Positions 7,581 through 16,833 are shown, counted from the stretch's first letter. The stretch: 34,720 bases of DNA from Bacteroidia bacterium (GCA_030431085.1 JAUIJW010000002.1:1-34720), one strand, 5' to 3'. Notes: generated from the letters alone by a model not told the origin. Made by a program: numbers and translations.

Positions 7581-8510
7581 ATGCAATTTTTAAAGCAAGC
7601 AGATACAGGTAAAAATGAGTGGTGGCGATATATATTAACACTTATGCTCATGTTTTTTGGATGGCAATTTATCGGAATCGTTCCGATGATCGTTACTGCA
7701 TGGTTTCATACGGGTAATCTATCTGATTTTTTAGAAGCTGCTAAGAGTACTTTTACTAATATAGGTATCAATTCTAATTTGTATTTAACCGTGGTAATCG
7801 CTTCTTTTGCATTTGGGTTGTTATTTTTAACTTGGGGAATCATATATATCCACCAAAAGAAACTCATATCTGTTTTAACCTCAAGAAAGAAAATAGATTG
7901 GCACAGGATTTTATTTGCCTTTCTGTTATGGTTTTCTATTTCTTTATTGGTAGTGTGTATTGACTATTACGCCCATCCTGAAGATTTTGTTTTTAACTTT
8001 AAACCACTACCTTTTTTTACTTTGTTAGTTGTATCCTTCCTGTTTTTACCATTACAAACTAGCTTTGAAGAGGTATTGTTTAGAGGGTATTTAATGCAAG
8101 GGTTTGCTTTAATATTTAAAAATGCTTTAATGCCTTTAATTTTAACTTCAATAGTTTTTGGACTGTTACACTTTTTTAATCCAGAAGTAGGTAAACTAGG
8201 TCCAATAATTATGGTATTTTATATTGGTACAGGTTTTTTATTTGGTATTACAACGTTAATGGATGAGGGTACAGAAATTGCTCTTGGACTTCATGCCGCC
8301 AATAATATTGCCGCAGCAACTTTGGTTAGTCTAGAATGGACAGTGTTTCAAACGGAAGCACTTTTAATAGATACGTCTGAACCTTCTATAGGATATGAAA
8401 TGGCTTTGCCTGTATTTGTTATCTACCCGGTTGTACTCTTTATTTTTTCTAAGAAGTACCAATGGAAAGGTTGGCAGCAAAAATTAACAGGACATATTGA
8501 TTACAAGTAA
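7581..8510 (+). CDS. CPBP-family intramembrane metalloprotease
   Basis: 309-residue polytopic membrane protein with about eight hydrophobic segments. The three CPBP/CaaX-protease motifs are present: EEVLFRG (E163, E164, R168), FGLLH (H197) and LGLHAANN (H238, N241). These residues form the active site in Rce1-type glutamate/metal-dependent intramembrane proteases. Substrates of bacterial members are mostly unknown. The gene sits between menC and menE in the same direction; this is shared location only, and a quinone-related role would be speculation. ATG at 7581 precedes a short cytoplasmic lead (residues 1-16) and the first helix. Confidence 0.88.
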   Translation: MQFLKQADTGKNEWWRYILTLMLMFFGWQFIGIVPMIVTAWFHTGNLSDFLEAAKSTFTNIGINSNLYLTVVIASFAFGLLFLTWGIIYIHQKKLISVLTSRKKIDWHRILFAFLLWFSISLLVVCIDYYAHPEDFVFNFKPLPFFTLLVVSFLFLPLQTSFEEVLFRGYLMQGFALIFKNALMPLILTSIVFGLLHFFNPEVGKLGPIIMVFYIGTGFLFGITTLMDEGTEIALGLHAANNIAAATLVSLEWTVFQTEALLIDTSEPSIGYEMALPVFVIYPVVLFIFSKKYQWKGWQQKLTGHIDYK

Positions 8511-8533
8511 TGATTCAAAAACCTAATTAATTC

Positions 8534-9565
8534 GTGAAATCAGCTAGTTTACATAAATGCTTTAGGATAAACGGACAAGGATTTGAATCGGCAGATGAGC
8601 TGATAGATTACTGTAAATATCGCGATATTGAGGGCTATGAGTTTTTAGAAGACTGGTTTGGTAAGTCAAAAAACGTTAATGTTTATACTTCTGGCTCAAC
8701 CGGAAAACCTAAGTTCATGACGTTAGCTAAAAGTAATATGGTTAATTCGGCGTTAGCTACGGCAGAATATTTTAATATATATGCTAATACCAAGGCACTA
8801 TTATGTATGTCGTCTAATTATATTGCTGGAAAAATGATGTGGGTGAGAGCTTTAACTCTTGGGTGGCATTTAACTGTAGTTAAACCACAAAGCAATCCGT
8901 TAAAGCATTTAGAGGGTTCATTTGACTTTGCTGCAATGGTGCCATTGCAAGTGACTCAATCATTACCTAAACTGCACTTAATACGTCAGCTTATTATTGG
9001 GGGAGGTGTTTTATCGAATGTATTAGAAGATCAGCTAAAAAATATTAAAACCAATGTTTATGTTACTTATGGCATGACAGAAACAATTACCCATATTGCT
9101 ATAAGAGAAATTACTGGTAAAACTGAAAGGCTATATTCTGTTTTACCTGACATAAAGATAAGTTTAGATTCAAGAAATTGTTTGGTTATTGATGCACCTA
9201 AGCTCAATAATCAAAAAATAGTTACAAACGATTTGGTTAAAATTTATAATAATAACCAATTTGAATGGCTAGGGAGAATAGACCATGTGATTAATTCTGG
9301 AGGTGTTAAACTAAGTCCCGAAGTTATTGAGAAAAAATTATCAAAAAGTTTACCATTTAACTTCATTGTTGGCTCGAAAAAGGACGAGGTTTTGGGAGAA
9401 AAAGTTATACTAATCATAGAATCTAAGTCGCATAACCAAGACCTGAATTTTGAAAATCTAGATCGTTTCGAGAGACCTAAAGAGGTTTTGTATTTAGGGG
9501 CGTTTTGTTATACCAAAAATGGGAAAATTGATAGAACTTCAACGATAAGTTTGGCTATTCAATAG
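8534..9565 (+). CDS. menE: o-succinylbenzoate-CoA ligase MenE, short form
   Basis: ANL-superfamily adenylate-forming enzyme that activates o-succinylbenzoate to its CoA thioester. Motifs seen are the P-loop YTSGSTGKPK (51-60), YGMTET (179-184), GRIDHVINSGGVKLSP (248-262) and the C-terminal KNGKIDR with the catalytic Lys K331. At 343 residues it is shorter than the roughly 450-490 residue MenE of other phyla, with the reduction in the N-terminal subdomain, as is usual in this group. The start is GTG at 8534. Its last 11 bases overlap the 3' end of the opposite-strand gene, so the two transcripts converge without an obvious terminator between them. Confidence 0.92.
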   Translation: MKSASLHKCFRINGQGFESADELIDYCKYRDIEGYEFLEDWFGKSKNVNVYTSGSTGKPKFMTLAKSNMVNSALATAEYFNIYANTKALLCMSSNYIAGKMMWVRALTLGWHLTVVKPQSNPLKHLEGSFDFAAMVPLQVTQSLPKLHLIRQLIIGGGVLSNVLEDQLKNIKTNVYVTYGMTETITHIAIREITGKTERLYSVLPDIKISLDSRNCLVIDAPKLNNQKIVTNDLVKIYNNNQFEWLGRIDHVINSGGVKLSPEVIEKKLSKSLPFNFIVGSKKDEVLGEKVILIIESKSHNQDLNFENLDRFERPKEVLYLGAFCYTKNGKIDRTSTISLAIQ

Positions 9566-11270
9566 TAATAATTTTTACTTCACTTACTGGTTTTCCTGAT
9601 GCCGTAAACCCTTCTAAACTCATAATAAAATCACCTTTAATATCCGAAGCGTAAAAAGTAATGTTTTTATCCGATAGGTTTAAATTAGGATCCCATAATA
9701 ACTGATAACGATAGTCTGGGATGCGCTCAAACTGATTTTTACTGTAATTTGGCTGGAAATAATTTTTAAGCGACTGTGGTTTAAAGAGTGTTATTTTTTT
9801 GATAAAATCGCCATCAGTATAGGTCTTATAATTTCCTGTTTTAGTTCTAAGGGCAACAATACCCTCATAAATTTTGTTGCCATAAATATAAGTGGCGTTA
9901 ACAACTTCTACCTTACTAACAGCATTGGCACTAAGAGCCAGAAATTCTTCATGATTTTGAATAACAATACCGTCTATCATTAGTAGAGGTAAGACTTCAG
10001 AATCTATACGATCTTCATAAATTCGTACATGAACTGTATTACCATTTTTTCTGTGTCTAACATAAACCGTAGGTAGAATTTCTACAATTGTTTCTGTCAT
10101 GGTTGGAAATCTGGTGTAATCGTCTAAATTATAAATTACTTCTTTTGATTTATAGAATGGGACTAGCAGTTCTGTACTATCAACCGTATTTAATTTAGCA
10201 TCGATATAAGCGTTTTCAACTTGATTAGCGACACTTCTTTTTAATAAAATCTCTTGATCCTTTTTAGTGATTCTAAACTTAGAAAAATTATAGTTTGGAT
10301 GTTTAAACGCTATATTAGTATCAACTATAATTTTTAAGCTATCTCTATTAGAGTCAATAATTTGCAGAATTGCATTTTCATGCTGATAATACTCATCAAT
10401 ATTAAAGAAAAAATTTCCATCTTTATTGGTGTTGGCAATTTTTACTAAATATTCTTTACCGGGAATTGACAGACTTACATTAGCATATGAGATAGGTTGG
10501 TCTTGAAAATTAATTACCTTGCCGGAAATAATTTCGCCTCTTAATTCTGGAAGAAATATATTTTGGTATCGAGTAGTGGTGATACGGTAACTTTCATCAA
10601 AATTAATGGTCTTTAGAACTTCAGGCACAGCTAAAGAATCTATTTTAGAAACGGATAATGAATAATTACCATGAATTAAATCTTTATCCGTAAGGTGAAA
10701 TTCAACTTTAATAGCTTCCCTAGGTTTGAACGAAGATTTTACGGTATGTAGAATTTTATTATTTGTTATACTATTTTTAAGAGCTAAAGGGTACTGTAGA
10801 TTGTAATCAATTTTGCTTGTCTTGTTGTATATACTATCATTTTTAGCGATAATATGATCTTGATTTTTTTGGAATGGATTGATGATACTGATATCGTTTT
10901 TAAAGGTATTTAGATTGCCTTCATTTTTCATCCATTGTGTATAGGCGATTAATTTATAATTACCAGAGGGTATGTTGGTTGGTATAAATATATTGCCATA
11001 ACCAACACCATATTCTAACTTTATTTTATGTTTAAATACTGTCTTTAAATCACTATTTACAATTTCTAAATAGGCAATTTTACTTAGACGACTTAGTTGA
11101 TTGTTAGATTTGTTTAGGCAATAAACCTTGTAATATATATTTTCTCCCGTAATAATAAGAGAGCTGTTAAAATGTACAAAAACTTTTTCTTGAGCTATAT
11201 CTGTTGCAACAGTATGTTGACTAGAAAGAGTACTTGAGATAAAAAATAAGAATAGTATTATTTTTTTCAT
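9555..11270 (-). CDS. secreted protein with MG2-like, carboxypeptidase-regulatory-like and plug-like domains, no barrel
   Basis: 571 residues from the ATG at 11270; the frame also allows TTG 11276, but the ATG overlaps the upstream stop as ATGA and begins a clean signal peptide (MKKIILFLFF...SSQ). An MG2/bacterial Ig-like region covers about 28-140 (EKVFVHFNSSLIITGENIYYK). A carboxypeptidase-regulatory-like fold follows at about 245-330 (SGKVINFQDQPISYANVSL). At about 385-480 a TonB plug-like stretch (LPLLMIDGIVI, VEVVNATYIYG) ends in GIVALRTK. No outer-membrane barrel follows; only about 90 residues remain. It is last in an operon with a TonB receptor and a DUF4249 lipoprotein, so it may work on the cell surface or in the periplasm with that receptor. 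Function unknown. Confidence 0.78.
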   Translation of the reverse strand: MKKIILFLFFISSTLSSQHTVATDIAQEKVFVHFNSSLIITGENIYYKVYCLNKSNNQLSRLSKIAYLEIVNSDLKTVFKHKIKLEYGVGYGNIFIPTNIPSGNYKLIAYTQWMKNEGNLNTFKNDISIINPFQKNQDHIIAKNDSIYNKTSKIDYNLQYPLALKNSITNNKILHTVKSSFKPREAIKVEFHLTDKDLIHGNYSLSVSKIDSLAVPEVLKTINFDESYRITTTRYQNIFLPELRGEIISGKVINFQDQPISYANVSLSIPGKEYLVKIANTNKDGNFFFNIDEYYQHENAILQIIDSNRDSLKIIVDTNIAFKHPNYNFSKFRITKKDQEILLKRSVANQVENAYIDAKLNTVDSTELLVPFYKSKEVIYNLDDYTRFPTMTETIVEILPTVYVRHRKNGNTVHVRIYEDRIDSEVLPLLMIDGIVIQNHEEFLALSANAVSKVEVVNATYIYGNKIYEGIVALRTKTGNYKTYTDGDFIKKITLFKPQSLKNYFQPNYSKNQFERIPDYRYQLLWDPNLNLSDKNITFYASDIKGDFIMSLEGFTASGKPVSEVKIITIE

Positions 11271-12505
11271 TGCCAAAAATCTGGTTTTACGTTAGTGCCT
11301 AATACAGTACAGTCACCGCAAGCCGCAGGAACAACAAGGTATGGTCCAGCGTTTTCATCTTCTGGATCTGGAAATTTAGGGTTGAGATCTAAATATTTTA
11401 CTACACCTCTTAAAATATAATCTTGTAATGGAGGAGGGTAATTGTCACCTGGATAAACTCTAGCTGAAGGAGCCGACTGGTCACAGTCGACATAATACGG
11501 TGGTTTTGATAATTGTGGATAAAAATCAACATAGTCAAAGAAAATTCTTTGTTCATCTACAGAGCTCACTTCAAATATACCTATCACCTTTTCATCTACA
11601 TGACTTAAAGAAGAAATGTTACCTTGAATAAAACCTGGCTGATTTTGCGAAAAAGGGTCATCAGAGGAAGAAAATTTCTTTAAGGTTTTGTAATAGGTAT
11701 GAGCTTCTATTGATTGTACATACTGTTTAACCAGAATACTATAACGCTGTGCCATAATAGGATTTCTATTAGAAATGAACTGTACCTGAAATCTTTCGAT
11801 GCGATCTTCTTCTAAATCTGTAGTTTGGGCTAAAATAATATCATTAGAATATAGGGTGTTATAACAAATACGTTGTTCTGTAGTCTTTGGGCCAATGCTA
11901 AATGCATATGGAGGATAATTTTCTACATAGATATCATCTGGTACCCAATAAGGAGCTATAATTTTATAGGTTTCTTCAAATTCATAACGGTAATAATTAG
12001 AATTTCTGCTAGGATCATAACTGTCTAAAAAAATAGAAATACCTCCATTATTAAAATTATCAACACCTTTTTCTGCATATAAAGCATCAATTTTTGTAAT
12101 GGCAGTTAGTGGAGTAGGGGTAGACTCGTATTGTTCACCGCTAGCAGTTGTTATTTGCAGTTGATAAATTTTACCTGCTTCTGCTGCAAATTCTATTGCG
12201 GAATAATAGGTGCCTGGATTAGAATTATCTTCAATAAATGTGATAGATCCCCCTAAATCATCAATAATAACGACTTGGGCATTGGTTTCTGGATTAGGGC
12301 TTTCTTCTTCAAAGGTATATGAATTTGATAGCTTAATTTGATGGGTTTTATACTCATTGGTAATCCTGGCATCAACAACCAATACATCTTCAAATGTGAG
12401 TGTTTTAACGTCTATAGGGTCAATACAGGCATTGCTAGCCAACATCAACAAGAAGATGCCCAGTAGTTGAATCAAATTAAAATTTTTATTTTCTTCGAAT
12501 CTCAT
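11267..12505 (-). CDS. DUF4249 outer-membrane lipoprotein
   Basis: 412 residues with a long N-region, hydrophobic segment and lipobox ASNAC (C27), so it is probably a lipoprotein. The body matches the DUF4249 pattern: LVVDARITNEYKTHQIKLS, then a beta-rich Ig-like section with YQLQI, and a Cys-rich end with CDCTVLGTN-like spacing (PAACGDCTVLGTNVKP) finishing in FW. DUF4249 proteins regularly accompany TonB-dependent receptors in Bacteroidetes and may be surface partners, analogous in position but not in sequence to SusD. It starts 9 bases after the receptor and its stop overlaps the next start by four bases (ATGA), indicating translational coupling. Confidence 0.88.
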   Translation of the reverse strand: MRFEENKNFNLIQLLGIFLLMLASNACIDPIDVKTLTFEDVLVVDARITNEYKTHQIKLSNSYTFEEESPNPETNAQVVIIDDLGGSITFIEDNSNPGTYYSAIEFAAEAGKIYQLQITTASGEQYESTPTPLTAITKIDALYAEKGVDNFNNGGISIFLDSYDPSRNSNYYRYEFEETYKIIAPYWVPDDIYVENYPPYAFSIGPKTTEQRICYNTLYSNDIILAQTTDLEEDRIERFQVQFISNRNPIMAQRYSILVKQYVQSIEAHTYYKTLKKFSSSDDPFSQNQPGFIQGNISSLSHVDEKVIGIFEVSSVDEQRIFFDYVDFYPQLSKPPYYVDCDQSAPSARVYPGDNYPPPLQDYILRGVVKYLDLNPKFPDPEDENAGPYLVVPAACGDCTVLGTNVKPDFWQ

Positions 12506-12514
12506 TATATAAAA

Positions 12515-15265
12515 TTAAAATCTGAAATTATAGGTTATTGTTGGTACAGGTACAGAAAAAATAGAGCTCTGATAAGCTTTTATCTGTCCATCTTCTGTGA
12601 CAAAGAAAACAGAAAAAGGATTATTCCTACCCAACACATTATAGACAGATATATTCCAAAAGCTGTGCGCTAGTTTTTTGATTTTATGATTTCCTTCAAT
12701 ATTAATACCTAAATCTAGTCTATAATAGTCTGGAATTCTAAATTGATTTCTATCGCTATAAAATACATACTCTGAACCATTTTGTTCATAATTACCAATA
12801 GGGTAAGTTACAGGTCTACCAGTTTGATAAACAAAATTGGCAGAAAAGCTATAGCGTTTGGTTAATTTATAATTGGCTACCAAGCTAAAATCGTGTGGTT
12901 TATCGTAATTGGATGGAAAATATTGACCACCATTAACTCTTTCTTCACTATACTCACTGTCAAGTTTAACTAGGGATCTTGAGTAAGTATAACCAACCCA
13001 ACCGTTCAATCTGCCTTTTGTCTTTTTTATCAAAAACTCAACACCATATGCTTTGCCGTCACCTTGCAGTACCTCAGTTTCAATATTGTTATTAAGCAAA
13101 AGTTCTGCCCCTACTTTATAATCTAATGTGTTTTTTGATTGTTTAAAATAGCCTTCCAAACTCAATTCATATAAATTACCAGCAATATTTTTATAAATAC
13201 CTAACGAATACTGGTTGGCGGTTTGTGGTTTTATATTATTATCTGATAATTTCCATGTGTCTGTAGGTGAAGCTGTTGTGTTATTTGATAGAGTATGTAT
13301 AAATTGATAATTGTTATTATAACTTGCCTTGATTGAAAAATCTGGTGTAAATGAGTAACGTGCAGATAACCTTACTTCTGGCCCGCCATATTTTTGAGCA
13401 ATTTCATTATTGCCATAAGAAATAGTATCAATGGCTGTACCTTCATTTTTTGGTAAGTCATTAGCATACACTACTTGGTCTGTAGGACCGAGAAATGCAT
13501 AGAAAGAATATCTTAATCCAGCTGTAACAGAAAATTGTTTATTAATATGATAGCTATCAGAGATAAATAGGGCAGACTCTAAAGCTTTTTCTTTGTCAAT
13601 CGTAATAGGATCTACTATTGACAAAGAGCCTTTAGGTGTTTTTCTTCCAGGTGAATTATGATATAGCTTAGAAGATATACCATAATCGAAGTTATGTTTT
13701 TGACCTGTGAGGTACCTCATATGTAATTTAAGCTCAGTTTCAGAAATGTTGTAGGCAAAATCAAAATTGGTATTACCTGTATTTTCGTAACCTATATCAT
13801 AGTTGTAGCCGCTATGTGCGAGTATTAGGCTTCCTCTATTTTTTTCGTTGATTTTATGATTCCATTTAAGAGACATAAGTTGATTACTATACCCATAAAC
13901 AGAATCAGATGAAATACTGAATTTATCTTTACTGTAGTAGGCTGTGGCTTCTAAACTATTGCTATCATCAAATCGGTGATCGTATTTAAGAATAGCATCA
14001 TAGAAAGAAGCTTCACTGTTTTTTAATTGCTCTTCATTTATGGCTTTTAAAATCCAATCAGAATAGGTGGCTCTTCCCCCAACAATTAAAGATGCTTTTT
14101 CTTTAAATATAGGAATTTCAAGTGTTAGGTTACTGGTTACTGGACCAATAGCTCCCTCACCTTTAAACTTATTTTTATCAGCCGGTTTAGTTTGGATATC
14201 GAATACCGAAGATAATCTGCCTCCAAATTGCGCAGGGATGTTACCTTTATAAATTTCTACGTCTCCAGTAGTAAATGGATTTAGAGCAGAAAAAATACCA
14301 AAAAAATGTGTAGGATTGTAAATTACCGCATTGTCTAGTAGCATAAGGTTTTGATCTGTTTTACCTCCTCTAACGTTGTAGCCAGAGGCTCCTTCACCTG
14401 CTGTTGATATACCTGGCATGGTAGTAGCAACCTTTAACACATCTCTCTCTCCTAAAACTAAAGGTATGGTTTTAATATCTTTTACCTGTATTTTAGTAAT
14501 TCCGCTAATGGTTTCTTTAATATTGGCATCTTTATCAGCATCTATAAGAACTTCATCTAACATTTCTGGATTTTCATCCATGTAAAAATTATAGGTACCA
14601 TTGTTATAAATAATAACATTTTTTTTGGCGTCTAACATGCCCAGAGATTTCAAATATAATATGTTGACACCTACGGGAAGATCAATGTCATATTTTCCGT
14701 CTAAATCTGTAACAACATTTATTTTTTTCTCGGGTAAAGAAATAACCAAATTAGGAATAGGCTCTTTGGTAATAGAGTTAAACACCCTTCCTGTTAAATT
14801 AAATTTTTCTTGAGTAGACTGCTTGTTTTCTTTACCAATTCTAATGGTTTCTACAGCATTAGATTTAGGTGTTTGTGCTATAAACACAGGATTAGCACTT
14901 TGTAAATCTTCATCTGCCTCTTTCTCTTTAAAAAAATTTGAAGGAAGAGTATCGTAGATAATACTATTTTGTGTTAAAATTATTCGATTATTATCTGCAA
15001 AATGATAGTTGATCACAGTTTGGTCAAAAACATTATTTAAAATTAAAGGTACAGAGGTATTTTGAAAATTTCCAGAGATTCTGTAATTCTCATTAAACCA
15101 CTCATCAAGATAATAAAACTTGTATGATGTTTTATTTTCTATTTTTTTTAAAACATCGGTGATGCTTGCGTTATCGTAAGTTATAGATATCTTTTCATAA
15201 GATATTTGACTGTAACCAAATGAAAAACAAACTAGAGAAATTGCAAGTATAAGGTTCTTAATCAT
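12515..15265 (-). CDS. TonB-dependent receptor with STN and carboxypeptidase-regulatory domains
   Basis: 916 residues. Signal peptide (1-20, ending GYSQ); STN (secretin/TonB short N-terminal) domain at about 22-105; linker; CarboxypepD_reg-like domain at about 155-230 (LTGRVFNSITKEPIPNLVISL); plug at about 236-355 (GYNVRGGKTDQNLMLLDNAVIYN, VEIYKGNIPAQFGGRLSSV); barrel to the C-terminal aromatic TYNFRF. An STN domain often means signalling to an anti-sigma factor, but no sigma/anti-sigma pair is in this window. The ATG follows the upstream stop directly (TAA then ATG). Together with DUF4249 and the plug-like protein it forms one outer-membrane import or assembly unit; the substrate is unknown. 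It lacks the CxxxM copper motif of the other receptor here. Confidence 0.92.
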   Translation of the reverse strand: MIKNLILAISLVCFSFGYSQISYEKISITYDNASITDVLKKIENKTSYKFYYLDEWFNENYRISGNFQNTSVPLILNNVFDQTVINYHFADNNRIILTQNSIIYDTLPSNFFKEKEADEDLQSANPVFIAQTPKSNAVETIRIGKENKQSTQEKFNLTGRVFNSITKEPIPNLVISLPEKKINVVTDLDGKYDIDLPVGVNILYLKSLGMLDAKKNVIIYNNGTYNFYMDENPEMLDEVLIDADKDANIKETISGITKIQVKDIKTIPLVLGERDVLKVATTMPGISTAGEGASGYNVRGGKTDQNLMLLDNAVIYNPTHFFGIFSALNPFTTGDVEIYKGNIPAQFGGRLSSVFDIQTKPADKNKFKGEGAIGPVTSNLTLEIPIFKEKASLIVGGRATYSDWILKAINEEQLKNSEASFYDAILKYDHRFDDSNSLEATAYYSKDKFSISSDSVYGYSNQLMSLKWNHKINEKNRGSLILAHSGYNYDIGYENTGNTNFDFAYNISETELKLHMRYLTGQKHNFDYGISSKLYHNSPGRKTPKGSLSIVDPITIDKEKALESALFISDSYHINKQFSVTAGLRYSFYAFLGPTDQVVYANDLPKNEGTAIDTISYGNNEIAQKYGGPEVRLSARYSFTPDFSIKASYNNNYQFIHTLSNNTTASPTDTWKLSDNNIKPQTANQYSLGIYKNIAGNLYELSLEGYFKQSKNTLDYKVGAELLLNNNIETEVLQGDGKAYGVEFLIKKTKGRLNGWVGYTYSRSLVKLDSEYSEERVNGGQYFPSNYDKPHDFSLVANYKLTKRYSFSANFVYQTGRPVTYPIGNYEQNGSEYVFYSDRNQFRIPDYYRLDLGINIEGNHKIKKLAHSFWNISVYNVLGRNNPFSVFFVTEDGQIKAYQSSIFSVPVPTITYNFRF

Positions 15266-16018
15266 TTATTTAGTTGTAGTTTGACGGATGTAACGATTGA
15301 GGTTGAGCGCTAGCATTTTCATAAATTCTGTAGGATTGTCCTTTTTAATCTTTTTATTAGCTTGGAAGAAACTGTTGATTTGCTTTTTAAAGTTGGGTAG
15401 TATTTTTTGAATATCGGATTTACTGGAAACCACATAGTATTGTCCTTCGTACTTTAGGAGATAACTCACCTTTAAACTAAACTTGTGGTAAAGTGATTTT
15501 TGTTTTATGAATTCTTTTTTTTGCTTATAATATTTTATATAGAGCTCTATTGGCTCATTATAAACAGCTAATTCATAAAACCCCTGAACAGGTTCATTAC
15601 TACTTTGGCTATTCAATTGAACAAATGTTTTGTCAAGAAAACTAAATTCAGAAATAAAAAACTTATTAAGATAAACAATACTTTCTCCGTTAGAACCTTG
15701 AAGCTTAGCTACAATTTCATCTTGAAATAAATCATATTTAATAGGGATGTCGTAATAAGGCTGCTGATCAAAAGTAATTTTCGCTAAATGATAATCATCA
15801 TTTTTAAAAAATCTAAAATCATTTGGTAATGTTCTAAATTGAGTAACATACCTTACCCCATTGTACAAATCTGTATTTTGTAAACCAATTTGCTCATCAA
15901 ACCATTTGTAGTTGTTTTTATGAGCTTCATCGGATACTTGAGCAGTTAACCCCCCGATAAATATTAAATAAAAAAAGGTATATAAATAAAATCGTAGAGG
16001 AGTTAATTTTAGCAGCAT
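15266..16018 (-). CDS. secreted protein of unknown function heading the TonB/DUF4249 operon
   Basis: The frame runs up to 16117, but the upstream part would read through a strong terminator hairpin. The ATG at 16018 gives a signal peptide (MLLKLTPLRFYLYTFFYLIFIGGLTAQ), so the protein is taken as 250 residues. The mature part is rich in Tyr, Phe and Lys (WFDEQIG, VRYVTQF, YYDIPIKYDLFQDEIV) and looks like beta structure, followed by a Lys-rich helical end (KKQINSFFQANKKIKK). I recognise it as a recurring uncharacterised Bacteroidetes periplasmic protein but cannot name a domain. It abuts the TonB receptor (TAA directly followed by ATG), so it is part of that operon. Role unknown. Confidence 0.7.
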   Translation of the reverse strand: MLLKLTPLRFYLYTFFYLIFIGGLTAQVSDEAHKNNYKWFDEQIGLQNTDLYNGVRYVTQFRTLPNDFRFFKNDDYHLAKITFDQQPYYDIPIKYDLFQDEIVAKLQGSNGESIVYLNKFFISEFSFLDKTFVQLNSQSSNEPVQGFYELAVYNEPIELYIKYYKQKKEFIKQKSLYHKFSLKVSYLLKYEGQYYVVSSKSDIQKILPNFKKQINSFFQANKKIKKDNPTEFMKMLALNLNRYIRQTTTK

Positions 16019-16066
16019 GAAAAGGTGTAACTTTTGAGGGGCTAAAATATAAAATACTCTGGTTAT

Positions 16067-16102
16067 AAAAAAAAAAGAGGCTTTAAAGCCTCTTTTTTTT
16101 TT
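16067..16102. terminator. bidirectional intrinsic terminator
   Basis: Ten A residues (16067-16076), the palindrome GAGGCTTTAAAGCCTC (16077-16092) and ten T residues (16093-16102) form a hairpin with a U-tract on both strands. It lies at the 3' end of the small beta-barrel gene, overlaps its stop codon, and is upstream of the next minus-strand operon. It therefore terminates the 16769-16101 transcript and supports a separate promoter for the downstream operon. Confidence 0.88.
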
Positions 16103-16769
16103 AAAAGAAATATCCAATGGATATTTGGAACACCCTATTTGCCATATCTAGATCTAAATAATTATCAGCTTTTCCATCTTCAAAAACATCCGAAAGGGAA
16201 ATATTATACCTAGTATCAATATAAAATGTATTGTTGTATTGATAACCTAAACCAAGGTTAATAGAAGTATCTAGGCTATGCGTATAATCTGATAAGTCAA
16301 ATTCATCTTCGTTCTCATACCCAAAAAAATTGTCTTTATAATTGTTCTTGGCATTAACTAAAACTCCAATTTGTGGACCAGCTTGAATGCTCACCCCTTT
16401 GGCTAAATAATACTTGGCTATTAATGGGATGTTAATATAGTCAAGTTTTATAGTGCCTTGGTAGTCCGAATTTTCTATAAATTTATTAGAATAGGTTGTT
16501 TTGGCCCCCTGTTGAGAATACAAAACTTCTGGTTGTAAGCTAAATTTAGAACTAAAAGAAAATTCTGCCATCACCCCTGCAAAAAATCCAGATTTACTAG
16601 AAACATCTAATTCGCCGCCACTATATGATAAATTAGAAATGTTAAGACCGGCTTTAACACCAAGGTTATATTTAATAGGTTGTTTATCTGTTTTTGAAGC
16701 TTCTTCTGTTTGTCCAATTACATTTAGTTGAAGTAACAAAATCAACGTTAATATAAAATATTTTTTCAT
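16101..16769 (-). CDS. PorT-family/outer-membrane beta-barrel protein
   Basis: 222 residues from the ATG at 16769 (a TTG at 16790 is also in frame but adds residues ahead of a good signal peptide, MKKYFILTLILLLQLNVIGQ). The mature region begins NLGVKAGLNISNLSY and continues with alternating strands (FFAGVMAEFSFSSKFSLQPEVLYSQ), ending in ISIGYFF with a terminal aromatic. This is the PF13568 outer-membrane beta-barrel pattern (often labelled PorT family), about eight strands. It is not evidence of the type IX component PorT itself. It follows the M4 protease gene on the same strand with a 64-base gap containing a 12-bp hairpin. Function unknown. Confidence 0.8.
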   Translation of the reverse strand: MKKYFILTLILLLQLNVIGQTEEASKTDKQPIKYNLGVKAGLNISNLSYSGGELDVSSKSGFFAGVMAEFSFSSKFSLQPEVLYSQQGAKTTYSNKFIENSDYQGTIKLDYINIPLIAKYYLAKGVSIQAGPQIGVLVNAKNNYKDNFFGYENEDEFDLSDYTHSLDTSINLGLGYQYNNTFYIDTRYNISLSDVFEDGKADNYLDLDMANRVFQISIGYFF

Positions 16770-16785
16770 TTTAAATATGTTTTGA

Positions 16786-16817
16786 AACAAGTAACTCGAT
16801 GCTTTGAGTTACTTGTT
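16786..16817 (-). repeat. perfect 12-bp hairpin between M4 protease and beta-barrel gene
   Basis: AACAAGTAACTC (16786-16797) pairs exactly with GAGTTACTTGTT (16806-16817) across an eight-base loop. It follows the protease stop and lies 17 bases before the beta-barrel ATG. There is no U-tract after it on the minus strand, so it is a U-less terminator/attenuator or an mRNA-stability element. Confidence 0.55.
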
Positions 16818-16833
16818 AAGAATTAATTCTTAT

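Noticed and set aside
14067-14252. 61-codon plus-strand open frame
   Set aside because: It lies antisense inside the TonB receptor gene, and its sequence is the complement of a conserved plug region.
11267-15265. SusC/SusD-type polysaccharide utilisation locus
   Set aside because: The lipoprotein is DUF4249, not SusD, and no glycoside hydrolases or sulfatases are present.
16067-16102. Possible coding extension of the secreted protein to 16117
   Set aside because: The extended frame would pass through a strong bidirectional terminator; the ATG at 16018 gives a good signal peptide.
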